DNA of 35,484 nt from RYN-111 sp046723735 (GTDB lineage Bacteria > Actinomycetota > Actinomycetes > Mycobacteriales > SCTD01). The position numbers and the translations under genes were made by a program. A model generated the notes under the pieces. It saw nothing but the letters and a program-made list of their open reading frames with translations, was not told the origin of the DNA and made no database searches. The DNA is taken from the NCBI GenBank assembly GCA_046723735.1, contig JBKOVB010000109.1, forward strand, positions 1-35,484. Reading direction: 5' to 3'. Shown piece after piece: positions 1 through 6,757 of the stretch (the stretch's first letter is position 1; the number at the start of each line of letters is the position of its first letter).

Positions 1-668
1 GCAGGCAGCCGCCCGGTGTCCTCCTGGCTGCCCAGGACCAGTGTGTGCCGTCCGGTCGCGACGGCGACGGGCCCGACGTCCCAGGGGTCCGACTTCGTGT
101 CGACGACGAGGCCCTGGTCGTAGTCGCTGTCGGACGCGACCAGCCACGAGGCGCCGCGCTGCACGAACGTGTAGACCTGCGCCCGAGCGACAGGCGCCGT
201 GTCGTAGCCGGCGAGCTGCAGGTGCAGCGTGACCGCGGGTGCGAACACGTCGGCGTGGTAGCGGCGGTAGTCGATCGTCTGCGGGGGATAGGCGTGCTCG
301 TCCGGGTGCACCTCGTACGACCAGGCCGCGATCGGCAGCTGCGCCAGGCTGTCGTAGACCTGTCCCTGGCTCGACCGGAACGCCTGCTGCTGCGGGTCGA
401 CCGTGGCGAGGAAGGCGGCCCGGTCGTGGTGAAGCACCGCCTGCGCGCGTCGGGAAAGCGTCGCCACGACGGCCGCCCGGCGCTGCTGCTCGTACTGCCG
501 GGTCCGGGCGTGCTCCTCGGCGGTGTCGGGCAGGCTGCCGCCCGCCAGCCGGACGCCGTAGGGGACGGGGTCTGCCCTCTGGGCTCCCGACCCTGAGCAC
601 GCCGTCGCCACGACCGGCAGCAGGGCCAGCACGAGCCACCGCTGCCACCGTGCTCTGCTGGTGCCCAC
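1..668 (-). CDS. Exported lipoprotein, C-terminus cut by window edge
   Basis: A minus-strand frame is open from a GTG at 668 to the left edge, about 222 codons, so the C-terminus is missing. The N-terminus is a lipoprotein signal peptide: basic residues, a hydrophobic core and lipobox VATAC with Cys24. About 180 residues follow, rich in Tyr, Gln and Val. They look like the NTF2/SnoaL-like module that precedes a gluzincin (peptidase MA-like) domain in some actinobacterial lipoproteins, and the last visible part (GRHTLVLG) would fit the start of such a domain. No HExxH motif lies inside the window, so the protease idea is inference. The start is chosen because AGGAGG lies just upstream of the GTG. 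That ribosome site falls inside a hairpin (670-720). The SRPBCC gene lies 60 bp upstream on the same strand. Confidence 0.75.
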   Translation of the reverse strand, partial: MGTSRARWQRWLVLALLPVVATACSGSGAQRADPVPYGVRLAGGSLPDTAEEHARTRQYEQQRRAAVVATLSRRAQAVLHHDRAAFLATVDPQQQAFRSSQGQVYDSLAQLPIAAWSYEVHPDEHAYPPQTIDYRRYHADVFAPAVTLHLQLAGYDTAPVARAQVYTFVQRGASWLVASDSDYDQGLVVDTKSDPWDVGPVAVATGRHTLVLGSQEDTGRLP

Positions 669-669
669 G

Positions 670-720
670 CGCCTCCTGCCGTCGCCGATGACCGGGTCAT
701 CCTTCCATCGGCAGGAGGCG
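670..720 (-). promoter_or_regulatory. Nested inverted repeat covering the lipoprotein ribosome binding site
   Basis: Perfect 12-bp arms at 670-681 and 709-720 (CGCCTCCTGCCG and its complement) enclose a second perfect inverted repeat, 687-693 with 695-701 (GATGACC/GGTCATC). On the minus-strand transcript the 3' arm contains the AGGAGG of the lipoprotein gene, so folding would hide its ribosome site. It may instead be a terminator for the upstream SRPBCC gene, although no U-tract follows. Confidence 0.5.
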
Positions 721-728
721 TTGGGGTC

Positions 729-1193
729 TCAGGCGCTGACCGACTCCAGCGAGCGGCCCAGGGCCTCGAGCAGCTCGCGGGTGCCGGCCTCGCGGGAGCC
801 GGCGTCGTCGTACCCGTCGAGGAAGACGCCCTGCTCGGTAAGTACCAGGCGCGTCCCGGAGCCTTCCGGTCGCAGCTCGACCGTGGCGACCGACACGGAG
901 ATCCGGGCGTCGTCCATGTGCATCTCGTAGCAGTAGACGATGCGCTCGTCCTTGACGATGTCGTAGTAGGTGGCGTCGTAGCGGTGCACCGGTCCGTCGT
1001 GGAAGCGGCCGGAAGCCATCTCCGTGCCGCCGACGCGGAAGTCCAGCGAGCGCTGGGTTTCCTGCTCGTCGGGTCCCGCGAACCACTGCGCCTTGGCGTC
1101 CGGGTCGGCGAAGGCCCGGAACACCCGCTGCGGCGTCGCGGGGTACACCCGCTCGAGGGTGAACGTGGCGTGGGTGCTGGTGCGCTCGATCAT
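729..1193 (-). CDS. SRPBCC (AHSA1-like) domain protein
   Basis: A 154-residue protein of the START/SRPBCC superfamily, Aha1 C-terminal-like branch. The opening TFTLERVYPATPQRVFRAF and the following WFAGP stretch are the usual signature of these single-domain proteins, which form a helix-grip fold around a hydrophobic cavity. No ligand or reaction can be named from sequence. Its ATG overlaps the stop of the ArsR gene (ATGA at 1190-1193), so the two are translationally coupled. An ArsR repressor followed by an AHSA1 protein is a very common bacterial pair, and the regulator probably controls this gene. The length is normal for the family. Confidence 0.88.
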   Translation of the reverse strand: MIERTSTHATFTLERVYPATPQRVFRAFADPDAKAQWFAGPDEQETQRSLDFRVGGTEMASGRFHDGPVHRYDATYYDIVKDERIVYCYEMHMDDARISVSVATVELRPEGSGTRLVLTEQGVFLDGYDDAGSREAGTRELLEALGRSLESVSA

Positions 1194-1528
1194 GGTTCCT
1201 CCGGCGTGCTGGCCTCGAGGTACGTCCCGAGGCGGTCGAGACGGCGCTCCCAGGTGGTGCGCCGCGCGTTGATCCACTGCTCGGCGCTGGTGAGCGCCTC
1301 CGGCGCGAGCACGCAGGTGCGCACCCGGCCGACCTTCTGAGACCGCACCAGCCCGCTGGCCTCCAGCACGTGCACGTGCTGCAGCACCGCGGGCAGCGAC
1401 ATCGCCAGCGGGTTCGCGAGCTCGCCGACCGTGGCGGGCCCGCGGCTGAGCCGCTCGACCATGCCCCGGCGGGTCGGGTCCGCGAGCGCCTGGAAGGCCA
1501 GGTCCAGCGGGTCTCGAAGGTTAAGCAT
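1190..1528 (-). CDS. ArsR-family transcriptional regulator
   Basis: A 112-residue winged-helix protein. The N-terminal FQALADPTRRGMVERLS and the recognition region (LPAVLQHVHVLEASGLV) are typical of the ArsR subclass that pairs with SRPBCC genes; no metal-binding cysteine cluster is visible. The start ATG at 1528 lies 8 bases after a good -10 hexamer, so the message is probably leaderless or nearly so. An imperfect palindrome spans the start codon and is the likely autoregulatory operator. The gene overlaps the downstream SRPBCC gene by 4 bases and is divergent from the HTH gene at 1616. Confidence 0.92.
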   Translation of the reverse strand: MLNLRDPLDLAFQALADPTRRGMVERLSRGPATVGELANPLAMSLPAVLQHVHVLEASGLVRSQKVGRVRTCVLAPEALTSAEQWINARRTTWERRLDRLGTYLEASTPEEP

Positions 1529-1564
1529 CTGCCTAACTATTAGCCCGTGAGGCACCGGTGTCAA
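1521..1564 (-). promoter_or_regulatory. Promoter and probable ArsR operator
   Basis: On the minus strand TTGACA (1564-1559) is followed after 16 bp by TAATAG (1542-1537), close to the primary sigma consensus. An imperfect inverted repeat, TTAAGC-4-GCCTAA on the plus strand (1521-1536), begins directly after the -10 and includes the ATG. A repressor bound there would block the start site, consistent with ArsR autoregulation. Confidence 0.7.
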
Positions 1565-1603
1565 CCCTGTGGGTGAGCCGCCCTCGCTGTCCTGGGCTCG
1601 CGG

Positions 1604-1609
1604 AACAAT
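1604..1609 (+). promoter_or_regulatory. Possible -10 element, leaderless start of the HTH gene
   Basis: AACAAT ends 6 bases before the GTG at 1616, and no Shine-Dalgarno sequence is present. This spacing recurs at other starts in the window. No clear -35 was recognised. Confidence 0.35.
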
Positions 1610-1615
1610 GGCCCC

Positions 1616-2101
1616 GTGCGCTCTCCCATCACCGGCTACCGCGTCCGCAAGCCGAGTCCCGAACCCCACGTCGGGCGGCTGCAGGCGCGCGTGGCGAAGG
1701 GCCAGACGTTGGCCGAGGCGGCCGACAGCCTCGGAATCCCGTACTGGCTCGCCAGGGCTGTGTTCGTGCGGTCCGGCCTGCCGCTCCCCAAACCGCCCAA
1801 GCGTTCCCGTGCGGCGGCACGCACCCGCGGCGAGCCGTCCCCCCGTCGCGGGCAGTCCCCGGAGGCCTTCCGGCAGGGCCAGCGCGTGCACGTGGCCCTT
1901 GCCCTGCGGCTGTTCTCGCACGAGCTCGCGGCGCAGTCAGGCGTGCGCGGGCCCGTGCCTGTGACGATGCGGCACTGGGACGAGCGTCGCGACCCGCGGG
2001 TGCACCCGAGCTCGGTCCGGGTCCTCGCCCTCTTCGGCACCTGGAGCGAGGCCTGCGAGGCCGCGGGGGTGCCGATGCGCACCCGGCGGCAGCTGCAGTG
2101 A
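1616..2101 (+). CDS. Small HTH / HARE-repeat-like DNA-binding protein
   Basis: A 161-residue basic protein of unknown function. Residues ~20-52 (LQARVAKGQTLAEAADSLGI and onward) read as a helix-turn-helix. After a basic, Pro-rich linker (~57-85), the C-terminal half ends in a motif (PSSVRVLALFGTWSEACEAA) resembling the homing-endonuclease-associated repeat, a DNA-binding helical unit with a conserved FG-W. No nuclease motif is seen. The GTG at 1616 is preferred because a -10-like hexamer lies 6 bases upstream. The stop overlaps the GTG of the next gene (GTGA, 2098-2101), so this DNA-binding protein is coupled to the presumed DNA-repair gene behind it. A regulatory or accessory role for that gene is inference. 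Confidence 0.7.
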   Translation: MRSPITGYRVRKPSPEPHVGRLQARVAKGQTLAEAADSLGIPYWLARAVFVRSGLPLPKPPKRSRAAARTRGEPSPRRGQSPEAFRQGQRVHVALALRLFSHELAAQSGVRGPVPVTMRHWDERRDPRVHPSSVRVLALFGTWSEACEAAGVPMRTRRQLQ

Positions 2102-2928
2102 CGGTCCTGAGCCGCGAGCAGTGGCAGGACCGGCGGGCGGTGCACGAGCAGCGCATTGACGCGTGGACCGCCGGGCACCTCGAGCGGGCTGCCCACCGCG
2201 AGCGTCACCCCGTCGAGGACTTCCTGTTCACCTACTACTCGCACCGGCCCGCCCGGCTGCGGCGGTGGAGCCCGGGCCCGGGCGTGCTTCTGCTCGAGCA
2301 CCCGGCCACCGAGCCGTTCGTGGCAGCTGCCGGGGGAGCGGTGCTCGGCCCGGTGCCCGAGCGCGTCCGTCGTACCGCCTCGGGGGTCGTCGACCTCTTG
2401 AGCCGCACCGCGTCCCGCCCGCCGCAGCTCGGGTGCTTCGGGTTGCACGAGTGGGCGATGGTCTACCGCGGCGGGCAGCGCCACGAGCAGCTGCCGCTGC
2501 GGCTCGGGCAGGCCGGCACCGACGCGGTCGTGGAGGGCGCGTCCTTGCGGTGCTCGCACTACGACGCCTTCCGCTTCTTCACCCCCGATGCCGCGCCCCG
2601 CAACGCGCTTCAGCCGACGCGCGCGGCGCAGGCGGTGCTCGAGCAGCCCGGCTGCCTGCACGCCAACATGGACCTCTACAAGTGGGCCTACAAGCTCTCG
2701 CCGTGGGTCGCGTCGGAGCTGGTCGCCGACTGCTTCGACCTGGCCCGGCGGGTGCGGGTGCTCGACATGGAGGCCTCGCCGTACGACGTGTCGGGGCTCG
2801 GCTACGACGTCGTGCCGGTCGAGACGGAGCACGGCCGAGCGACCTACGTACGACGACAGCGGGCCTTCGCGGAGGAGGCGGCCGTGCTCCGGACCCGCCT
2901 CCTGGAGGCCGCGCGACCGCTGCTCTGA
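2098..2928 (+). CDS. Protein annotated in actinobacteria as 3-methyladenine DNA glycosylase
   Basis: A 276-residue cytosolic protein. The N-terminal HPVEDFLFTYYSHRPARLRRW block is the hallmark of an actinobacterial family routinely annotated as 3-methyladenine DNA glycosylase. The conserved middle (SHYDAFRFFTPDAAPRN) and the LHANMDLYKWAYKLSPW block are also present. I do not see the helix-hairpin-helix plus Gly/Pro-Asp signature of AlkA or Tag enzymes, so base-excision activity rests on family annotation, not on visible catalytic residues. The start GTG at 2098 overlaps the preceding stop by 4 bases. The gene ends 16 bp before the convergent membrane-protein gene. Confidence 0.7.
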   Translation: MTVLSREQWQDRRAVHEQRIDAWTAGHLERAAHRERHPVEDFLFTYYSHRPARLRRWSPGPGVLLLEHPATEPFVAAAGGAVLGPVPERVRRTASGVVDLLSRTASRPPQLGCFGLHEWAMVYRGGQRHEQLPLRLGQAGTDAVVEGASLRCSHYDAFRFFTPDAAPRNALQPTRAAQAVLEQPGCLHANMDLYKWAYKLSPWVASELVADCFDLARRVRVLDMEASPYDVSGLGYDVVPVETEHGRATYVRRQRAFAEEAAVLRTRLLEAARPLL

Positions 2929-2944
2929 GCCGCCATCGCCCGGG

Positions 2945-3370
2945 CTACATCTCCATGGCGTACTCGTCCCGGCGGTAGATCATCAGCCCCAGCATCGCGG
3001 CCACCGTCGAGGCGCAGTACGGCCCGCACAACGCCGACTCGGTGACGCCCAGCCACACCAAGAGCAGGAAGGGCACCGCCGGGAGGACCATGGCGGCGGC
3101 CATCTCGAAGGAGTTCCTGCGGCCCATGTGCCGGTGCTCCATCCAGGCGACCATGGGCACGGTCATGCCGACGGCCATCGCGAGCAGGGCCTGAGTCGGG
3201 TACTGCGTCGTCACCTCCCCCCACGTCGCGAGCCCCACCACGGTGAGGAACAGCGCGGCAGTGGCCATCATCCCGACCGCCATCGCTGCCAGCATCTGCC
3301 AGAAGTGCTTCCAGAACGGCGACAGCCGCGCCGATTGCTCGCCTCGGGTCGGTGCCTGTGTGTGCGTCAT
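2945..3370 (-). CDS. Four-helix integral membrane protein of unknown function
   Basis: A 141-residue protein with four predicted transmembrane segments at roughly residues 20-42, 55-72, 84-103 and 113-130. Met-rich helices and a His/Met-containing loop (WMEHRHMGRR) are notable; metal binding is conceivable but unproven. The ATG at 3370 is chosen because GAGG lies at a suitable distance upstream; an in-frame GTG one codon earlier is also possible. It is a single gene, convergent with the glycosylase-like gene and divergent from the PPOX gene at 3481. I do not recognise the family. Confidence 0.7.
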   Translation of the reverse strand: MTHTQAPTRGEQSARLSPFWKHFWQMLAAMAVGMMATAALFLTVVGLATWGEVTTQYPTQALLAMAVGMTVPMVAWMEHRHMGRRNSFEMAAAMVLPAVPFLLLVWLGVTESALCGPYCASTVAAMLGLMIYRRDEYAMEM

Positions 3371-3452
3371 CACGACCACCTCGCCAACGACCCCAGGCGT
3401 ACCTCGCAGCAGATGCCACCCGCCAGAGGCGAAGGTCCCGGACGGCAACCGG

Positions 3453-3474
3453 TAGAACACGTTCCTGTTAGGGT
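3453..3474 (+). promoter_or_regulatory. KstR-like operator and TAGGGT -10 of the PPOX gene
   Basis: The 14-mer at 3453-3466 (TAGAACACGTTCCT) matches the mycobacterial KstR operator consensus TnnAACnnGTTnnA at all but the last fixed base. It lies directly upstream of TAGGGT (3469-3474), a good -10 located 6 bases before the ATG. A repressor there would sit in the promoter spacer. The same arrangement occurs before kstD at 20767. Confidence 0.65.
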
Positions 3475-3480
3475 CCGCGC

Positions 3481-3978
3481 ATGGGGACCAACCAACGCTC
3501 GCAGATCGTGCTGTCGGACGAGGAGATCGCGACCTTCCTCGAGCAGAACCGGGTCGCCACGATGGCCACCCTCGGCGCGGACGGGATGCCACACCTCGTG
3601 GCGATGTGGTACGCCGTGATCGACGGCCAGATCTGGTTCGAGACCAAGGCGAAGTCGCAGAAGGCCGTGAACCTGCGCCGCGACGGCCGCATCAGCGTCC
3701 TGATCGAGTCCGGCGACACCTACGACCAGCTGCGCGGCGTCTCCTTCGAGGGTCGCGGCGTGATCGTCGACGACGCGGACGCGCTCTGGAAGGTCGGCGT
3801 CAGCATCTGGGAGCGGTACACGGGCGCGTACACGGAGGAGGTGCGTCCCTTCGTGGAGGTCATGCTCAACAAGCGGGTCGCGGTGCGGGTCGACGTAGAG
3901 CGGACCCGGTCGTGGGACCACCGCAAGCTGGGGATGGACCCGATGCCGCTCGGGGGCACCACCGCCGCCTTCCTGTAA
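3481..3978 (+). CDS. PPOX-class pyridoxamine-phosphate-oxidase-like flavin/F420 protein
   Basis: A 165-residue split beta-barrel protein. The opening EIATFLEQNRVATMATLGADG, then MPHLVAMWYAVIDGQIWFET and SQKAVNLRRDGRISVLIE, are typical of the pyridoxamine 5'-phosphate oxidase-like fold, in the branch that in actinobacteria often uses coenzyme F420. Substrate is unknown. The ATG lies 6 bases after a -10 hexamer, so the mRNA is probably leaderless. The KstR-like operator in the promoter suggests co-regulation with steroid catabolism and hence an oxidoreductase role there; this is inference. A strong hairpin terminator follows. Confidence 0.82.
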   Translation: MGTNQRSQIVLSDEEIATFLEQNRVATMATLGADGMPHLVAMWYAVIDGQIWFETKAKSQKAVNLRRDGRISVLIESGDTYDQLRGVSFEGRGVIVDDADALWKVGVSIWERYTGAYTEEVRPFVEVMLNKRVAVRVDVERTRSWDHRKLGMDPMPLGGTTAAFL

Positions 3979-3993
3979 CCCGCCGTCCCTCGT

Positions 3994-4024
3994 CAGCCGC
4001 GGTCCCGCGCAGGGACCGCGGCTG
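3994..4024 (+). terminator. Rho-independent-like hairpin after the PPOX gene
   Basis: Perfect 13-bp arms at 3994-4006 and 4012-4024 (CAGCCGCGGTCCC and complement) flank a 5-base loop. No T-run follows, as is usual in very GC-rich actinobacteria. Confidence 0.75.
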
Positions 4025-4051
4025 TCGTGTGTCCGGGGTCACCCAAGTTTT

Positions 4052-4083
4052 TTGACAGATCAATAGTTGAACATGCAATAAAT
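4052..4083 (+). promoter_or_regulatory. Promoter with two tandem palindromes before the YceI gene
   Basis: TTGACAGATCAA (4052-4063) and TTGAACATGCAA (4067-4078) are two 12-bp palindromic sites with TTG/CAA ends, 15 bp centre to centre. They overlap a possible -35 (TTGACA, 4052-4057) and a weak AT-rich -10 (4077-4083, long spacer). This is the most AT-rich patch in the area and resembles MarR-type operators. The regulator is not encoded nearby. Confidence 0.5.
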
Positions 4084-4137
4084 GGCCGGTGCACCCGGTT
4101 GCACGGGGGGAAGGCCCACCGACCACAGGAGACAGCG

Positions 4138-4689
4138 ATGACCACCACCACCGGCACCCTCACGGGCACCTACGCGATCGATCCCACGCACAGCCGCCTC
4201 GGCTTCGTCGCCCGGCACGCGATGGTGACCAAGGTCCGGGGCAGCTTCGACGAGTTCGAGGGCATCGCCGTCCTCGACTTCGAGGACCCGAGCAAGAGCA
4301 CGGCCGAGGTCACGTTCCAGGTGGCCAGCATCAACACCAACAACGGCCAGCGCGACGACCACCTGCGCACCAACGACTTCTTCGACGTCCCGGCGTACCC
4401 CGTCGCCACGTTCAAGAGCACGGCGGTGCGTCGCAAGGGCGACGACACCTTCGAGATGGACGGCGAGCTGACGCTCAAGGGAGTCACCCAGCCGGTCACG
4501 ATCACCTGGGAGCTCACCGGCACCGCGACCGACCCCTTCGGCAACCTGCGGGTGGGCCTCGAGGGTCGCGCCACGGTCAACCGCAAGGACTGGGGCATCA
4601 GCTGGAACGCCGCGCTGGAGACCGGTGGTGTGCTGGTCAGCGAGAAGATCGCGCTCGAGTTCGACATCTCGGCGGTCCGCCAGGCCTGA
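4138..4689 (+). CDS. YceI-family polyisoprenoid-binding-like protein
   Basis: A 183-residue single-domain lipocalin-like protein. YAIDPTHSRLGFVARHAMVTKVRG, FDVPAYPVATFKST and the LTLKGVTQPVTI block are the standard YceI signatures. Family members bind long amphiphilic isoprenoids in a barrel. No signal peptide is visible, so this is a cytoplasmic form as often found in actinobacteria. The start ATG has AGGAG at the right distance. Tandem palindromes in the promoter suggest control by a MarR-type repressor. The gene is monocistronic, bounded by terminators on both sides. Confidence 0.92.
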   Translation: MTTTTGTLTGTYAIDPTHSRLGFVARHAMVTKVRGSFDEFEGIAVLDFEDPSKSTAEVTFQVASINTNNGQRDDHLRTNDFFDVPAYPVATFKSTAVRRKGDDTFEMDGELTLKGVTQPVTITWELTGTATDPFGNLRVGLEGRATVNRKDWGISWNAALETGGVLVSEKIALEFDISAVRQA

Positions 4690-4705
4690 CCGAACCGGGT
4701 CAAAC

Positions 4706-4740
4706 GGAAGCCGCCCGCGCCTCGTCGCCGGGCGGCTTCC
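4706..4740 (+). terminator. Hairpin terminator after the YceI gene
   Basis: Perfect 12-bp arms at 4706-4717 and 4729-4740 (GGAAGCCGCCCG and complement) with an 11-base loop, 17 bp after the stop codon. Confidence 0.75.
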
Positions 4741-4744
4741 GCCG

Positions 4745-4750
4745 TACCTT
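4745..4750 (+). promoter_or_regulatory. -10 element that favours a leaderless GTG start for the dioxygenase
   Basis: TACCTT ends 6 bases before the GTG at 4757. It follows the terminator hairpin directly. No Shine-Dalgarno sequence is seen for either candidate start. Confidence 0.4.
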
Positions 4751-4756
4751 CGGGTG

Positions 4757-5539
4757 GTGTCTGAGATGAACGAGACCATGCCGGCCGTCTTCTTCGGCCA
4801 CGGCAGCCCGATGAACGCGGTGGAGCGCAACCGCTACACGGAGGCCTGGAGCGCGTTCGGGCGCTCCATCCCTCGCCCGCGCGCGATCCTGGTGGTGAGC
4901 GCCCACTGGTACATCGGCCACACCGCCGTCACGGCGATGCTGCGCCCGCGCACCATCCACGACTTCTACGGCTTCCCGCCGGAGCTGTTCGCGGTGCAGT
5001 ACCCCGCCCCCGGGCTGCCCGAGCTGGTGACCGAGATCAGCGACCTCGTCGCCCCCACGTGGGTCGGTGCGGACGTGGACGGCTGGGGCATCGACCACGG
5101 CACCTGGTCGGTCCTGGTGCACGCCTACCCCGAGGCCGACATCCCCGTCCTGCAGCTGTCGATCAACGCGGAGAAGGGCTACGACCACCACCTCGAGCTG
5201 GGTCGCAAGCTGGCTGCGCTGCGCCGCACCGGCGTGCTCGTGGTCGGCAGCGGCAACGTGGTGCACAACCTGCGAGGCATCGACACGAGCTTGCCGGACG
5301 AGGGCTTCGCCTGGGCCCAGCGGTTCGACGAGACGGCCAAGGAGCTCATGCTCAGCGCGCCCACCGAGGTGGCGACGCTGGACGGCCACCCCGACCACCG
5401 GCTCGCGGTGCCGACGCCCGACCACTTCCTGCCGCTGCTCTACGTCGCGGGTGCGGCGGAGGGCGAGCCGGCCAAGGTGCTCGTCGACGGCTACGCGTAC
5501 GGCTCGCTCTCGATGACCGCCTACACCGTGGGGCTCTAG
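4757..5539 (+). CDS. ygiD: LigB/DODA-type extradiol ring-cleavage dioxygenase
   Basis: A 260-residue protein of the class III extradiol dioxygenase family, closest in layout to E. coli YgiD (4,5-DOPA dioxygenase). Candidate metal-binding histidines are seen in FFGHGSP (H15), VVSAHWY (H50), NVVHNL (H170) and TPDHFLP (H223); their spacing matches the four conserved histidines of YgiD. Substrate in this organism is unknown; many such proteins act on catechol-type compounds. The GTG at 4757 is preferred because a -10-like hexamer lies 6 bases upstream; an in-frame ATG at 4766 is the alternative. The fasR promoter overlaps its stop codon. Confidence 0.88.
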   Translation: MSEMNETMPAVFFGHGSPMNAVERNRYTEAWSAFGRSIPRPRAILVVSAHWYIGHTAVTAMLRPRTIHDFYGFPPELFAVQYPAPGLPELVTEISDLVAPTWVGADVDGWGIDHGTWSVLVHAYPEADIPVLQLSINAEKGYDHHLELGRKLAALRRTGVLVVGSGNVVHNLRGIDTSLPDEGFAWAQRFDETAKELMLSAPTEVATLDGHPDHRLAVPTPDHFLPLLYVAGAAEGEPAKVLVDGYAYGSLSMTAYTVGL

Positions 5540-5542
5540 CCT
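5537..5542 (+). promoter_or_regulatory. -10 element of fasR, leaderless start
   Basis: TAGCCT overlaps the stop codon of the dioxygenase and ends 7 bases before the GTG at 5550. No Shine-Dalgarno sequence precedes fasR. Confidence 0.45.
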
Positions 5543-5549
5543 GCAGCGC

Positions 5550-6677
5550 GTGGTCCCCACCTGGCAGCGCGTACGCCGAGCCTCCGCGCGGCTGAGCACC
5601 GAGGCGGTGCACCAGATGGAGGCGCTGCCGTGGTTCACGGCCCTCCCCGCTCCGCAACGCGCCGACGTCGGGCTCGTGGTCCAGACCGCCATCGCCGCGT
5701 TCGTCGGCTGGCTGCGCGACACCTCCGCCAACCCCAGCGACGTGTTCGGCGCGGCGCCGCGGGACCTCGCCCGCGCGGTGAGCCTGCGCCAGACGGTGCA
5801 GCTCATCCGCGTCGTCGTCGGCGTCGTCGAGGCCGAGGTGCCGCAGCTGGCCGAGGACGGTCATGAGCAGGAGCTGCGCGAGGCAGTGCTGCAGTACTCC
5901 CGCGAGATCGCTTTCGCGGCCGCCGAGGTCTACGCCGCCGCGGCCGAGGCCCGCGGCGCCTGGGACGCCCGGCTCGAGTCCGGTGTGGTCGAGGCGCTGG
6001 TGCGCGGCCAGGTCGGCGACCTGACCCTGTCGAGGGCCACCTCCCTCGGCTGGGGCCGGCCGACGTGGACGACCGCGCTCGCGGCACAGCTCCCCACCGG
6101 CCCCGTCGAGTCGCACCTTGCCGACCTGCGCCGGCACGCGCAGCACAGCGGCCTGATGGTGCTGACCGGCGAGGCGGGCGGAGGGCTGGTCGTGGTGGTC
6201 GGCGGCCGCGGCCGGCTCGAGACCGCCGTACGCCAGATCGCCTCCGCGCTGCCCCCTGGTCCCGTCGTCGTCGGCCCCAAGGTGGCGGACCTCGCGCAGG
6301 CGGCCAGCAGCGTGCAGGAGGCCCTTGCGGGGCTGAACGCGGTCGCGGCCTGGCCGGAGGCCCCCCGGCCGGTGCAGGCGTCCGCGCTACTGGCCGAGCG
6401 CGCGGTGCTCGGCGACGGCACCGCGCGCACCCGCTTGTTGGAGGAGGTGCACGGTCCCCTGGCCGAGGCCGGTGGCGACCTGCTCGAGACGGTCTGCGCC
6501 TTCCTCGACAGCGGTGGCTCGGTCGAGGGCACCGCCCGGGCACTGTTCGTGCACGCCAACACCGTGCGGTACCGGCTTCGGAAGGTGCAGGACCTCATCG
6601 GTCTCGACATCACGACGACGCGTGACGCCCAGGTGACGCGCATCGCCCTCGTGCTGGGACGGACACACTCTTTGTAG
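5550..6677 (+). CDS. fasR: FasR-type PucR-family regulator of fatty-acid synthesis
   Basis: A 375-residue protein with a long N-terminal sensory region and a C-terminal PucR-type helix-turn-helix (residues ~315-365; SGGSVEGTARALFVHANTVR then YRLRKVQDLIG). In Streptomyces coelicolor a homologue with the same position, directly upstream of fabD-fabH-acpP-fabF, is FasR, an activator of that operon. The position here is identical, so the same role is very likely. A near-perfect inverted repeat overlaps its stop codon and lies upstream of fabD; it is the obvious binding site. The GTG start at 5550 is supported by a -10 hexamer 7 bases upstream. Confidence 0.88.
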   Translation: MVPTWQRVRRASARLSTEAVHQMEALPWFTALPAPQRADVGLVVQTAIAAFVGWLRDTSANPSDVFGAAPRDLARAVSLRQTVQLIRVVVGVVEAEVPQLAEDGHEQELREAVLQYSREIAFAAAEVYAAAAEARGAWDARLESGVVEALVRGQVGDLTLSRATSLGWGRPTWTTALAAQLPTGPVESHLADLRRHAQHSGLMVLTGEAGGGLVVVVGGRGRLETAVRQIASALPPGPVVVGPKVADLAQAASSVQEALAGLNAVAAWPEAPRPVQASALLAERAVLGDGTARTRLLEEVHGPLAEAGGDLLETVCAFLDSGGSVEGTARALFVHANTVRYRLRKVQDLIGLDITTTRDAQVTRIALVLGRTHSL

Positions 6678-6690
6678 GTTTCCTACAAAG
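6670..6690 (+). promoter_or_regulatory. Probable FasR operator upstream of fabD
   Basis: A perfect inverted repeat has arms CTTTGTAGG (6670-6678) and CCTACAAAG (6682-6690) around TTT. It overlaps the last codons and stop of fasR. Its centre is about 77 bp upstream of the fabD start, a position compatible with activation. It is clearly richer in AT than its surroundings. Confidence 0.7.
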
Positions 6691-6744
6691 AAGATCGCCC
6701 CTTTCGGTCGTGGTCCGTGACGGCGCCGGGCAGGGTGCGTCACC

Positions 6745-6750
6745 CAGGCT
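6745..6750 (+). promoter_or_regulatory. Possible -10 element of the fab operon
   Basis: CAGGCT ends 7 bases before the fabD GTG at 6758, which has no Shine-Dalgarno sequence. No consensus -35 is seen, as expected for an activated promoter. Confidence 0.4.
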
Positions 6751-6757
6751 GGACCGT

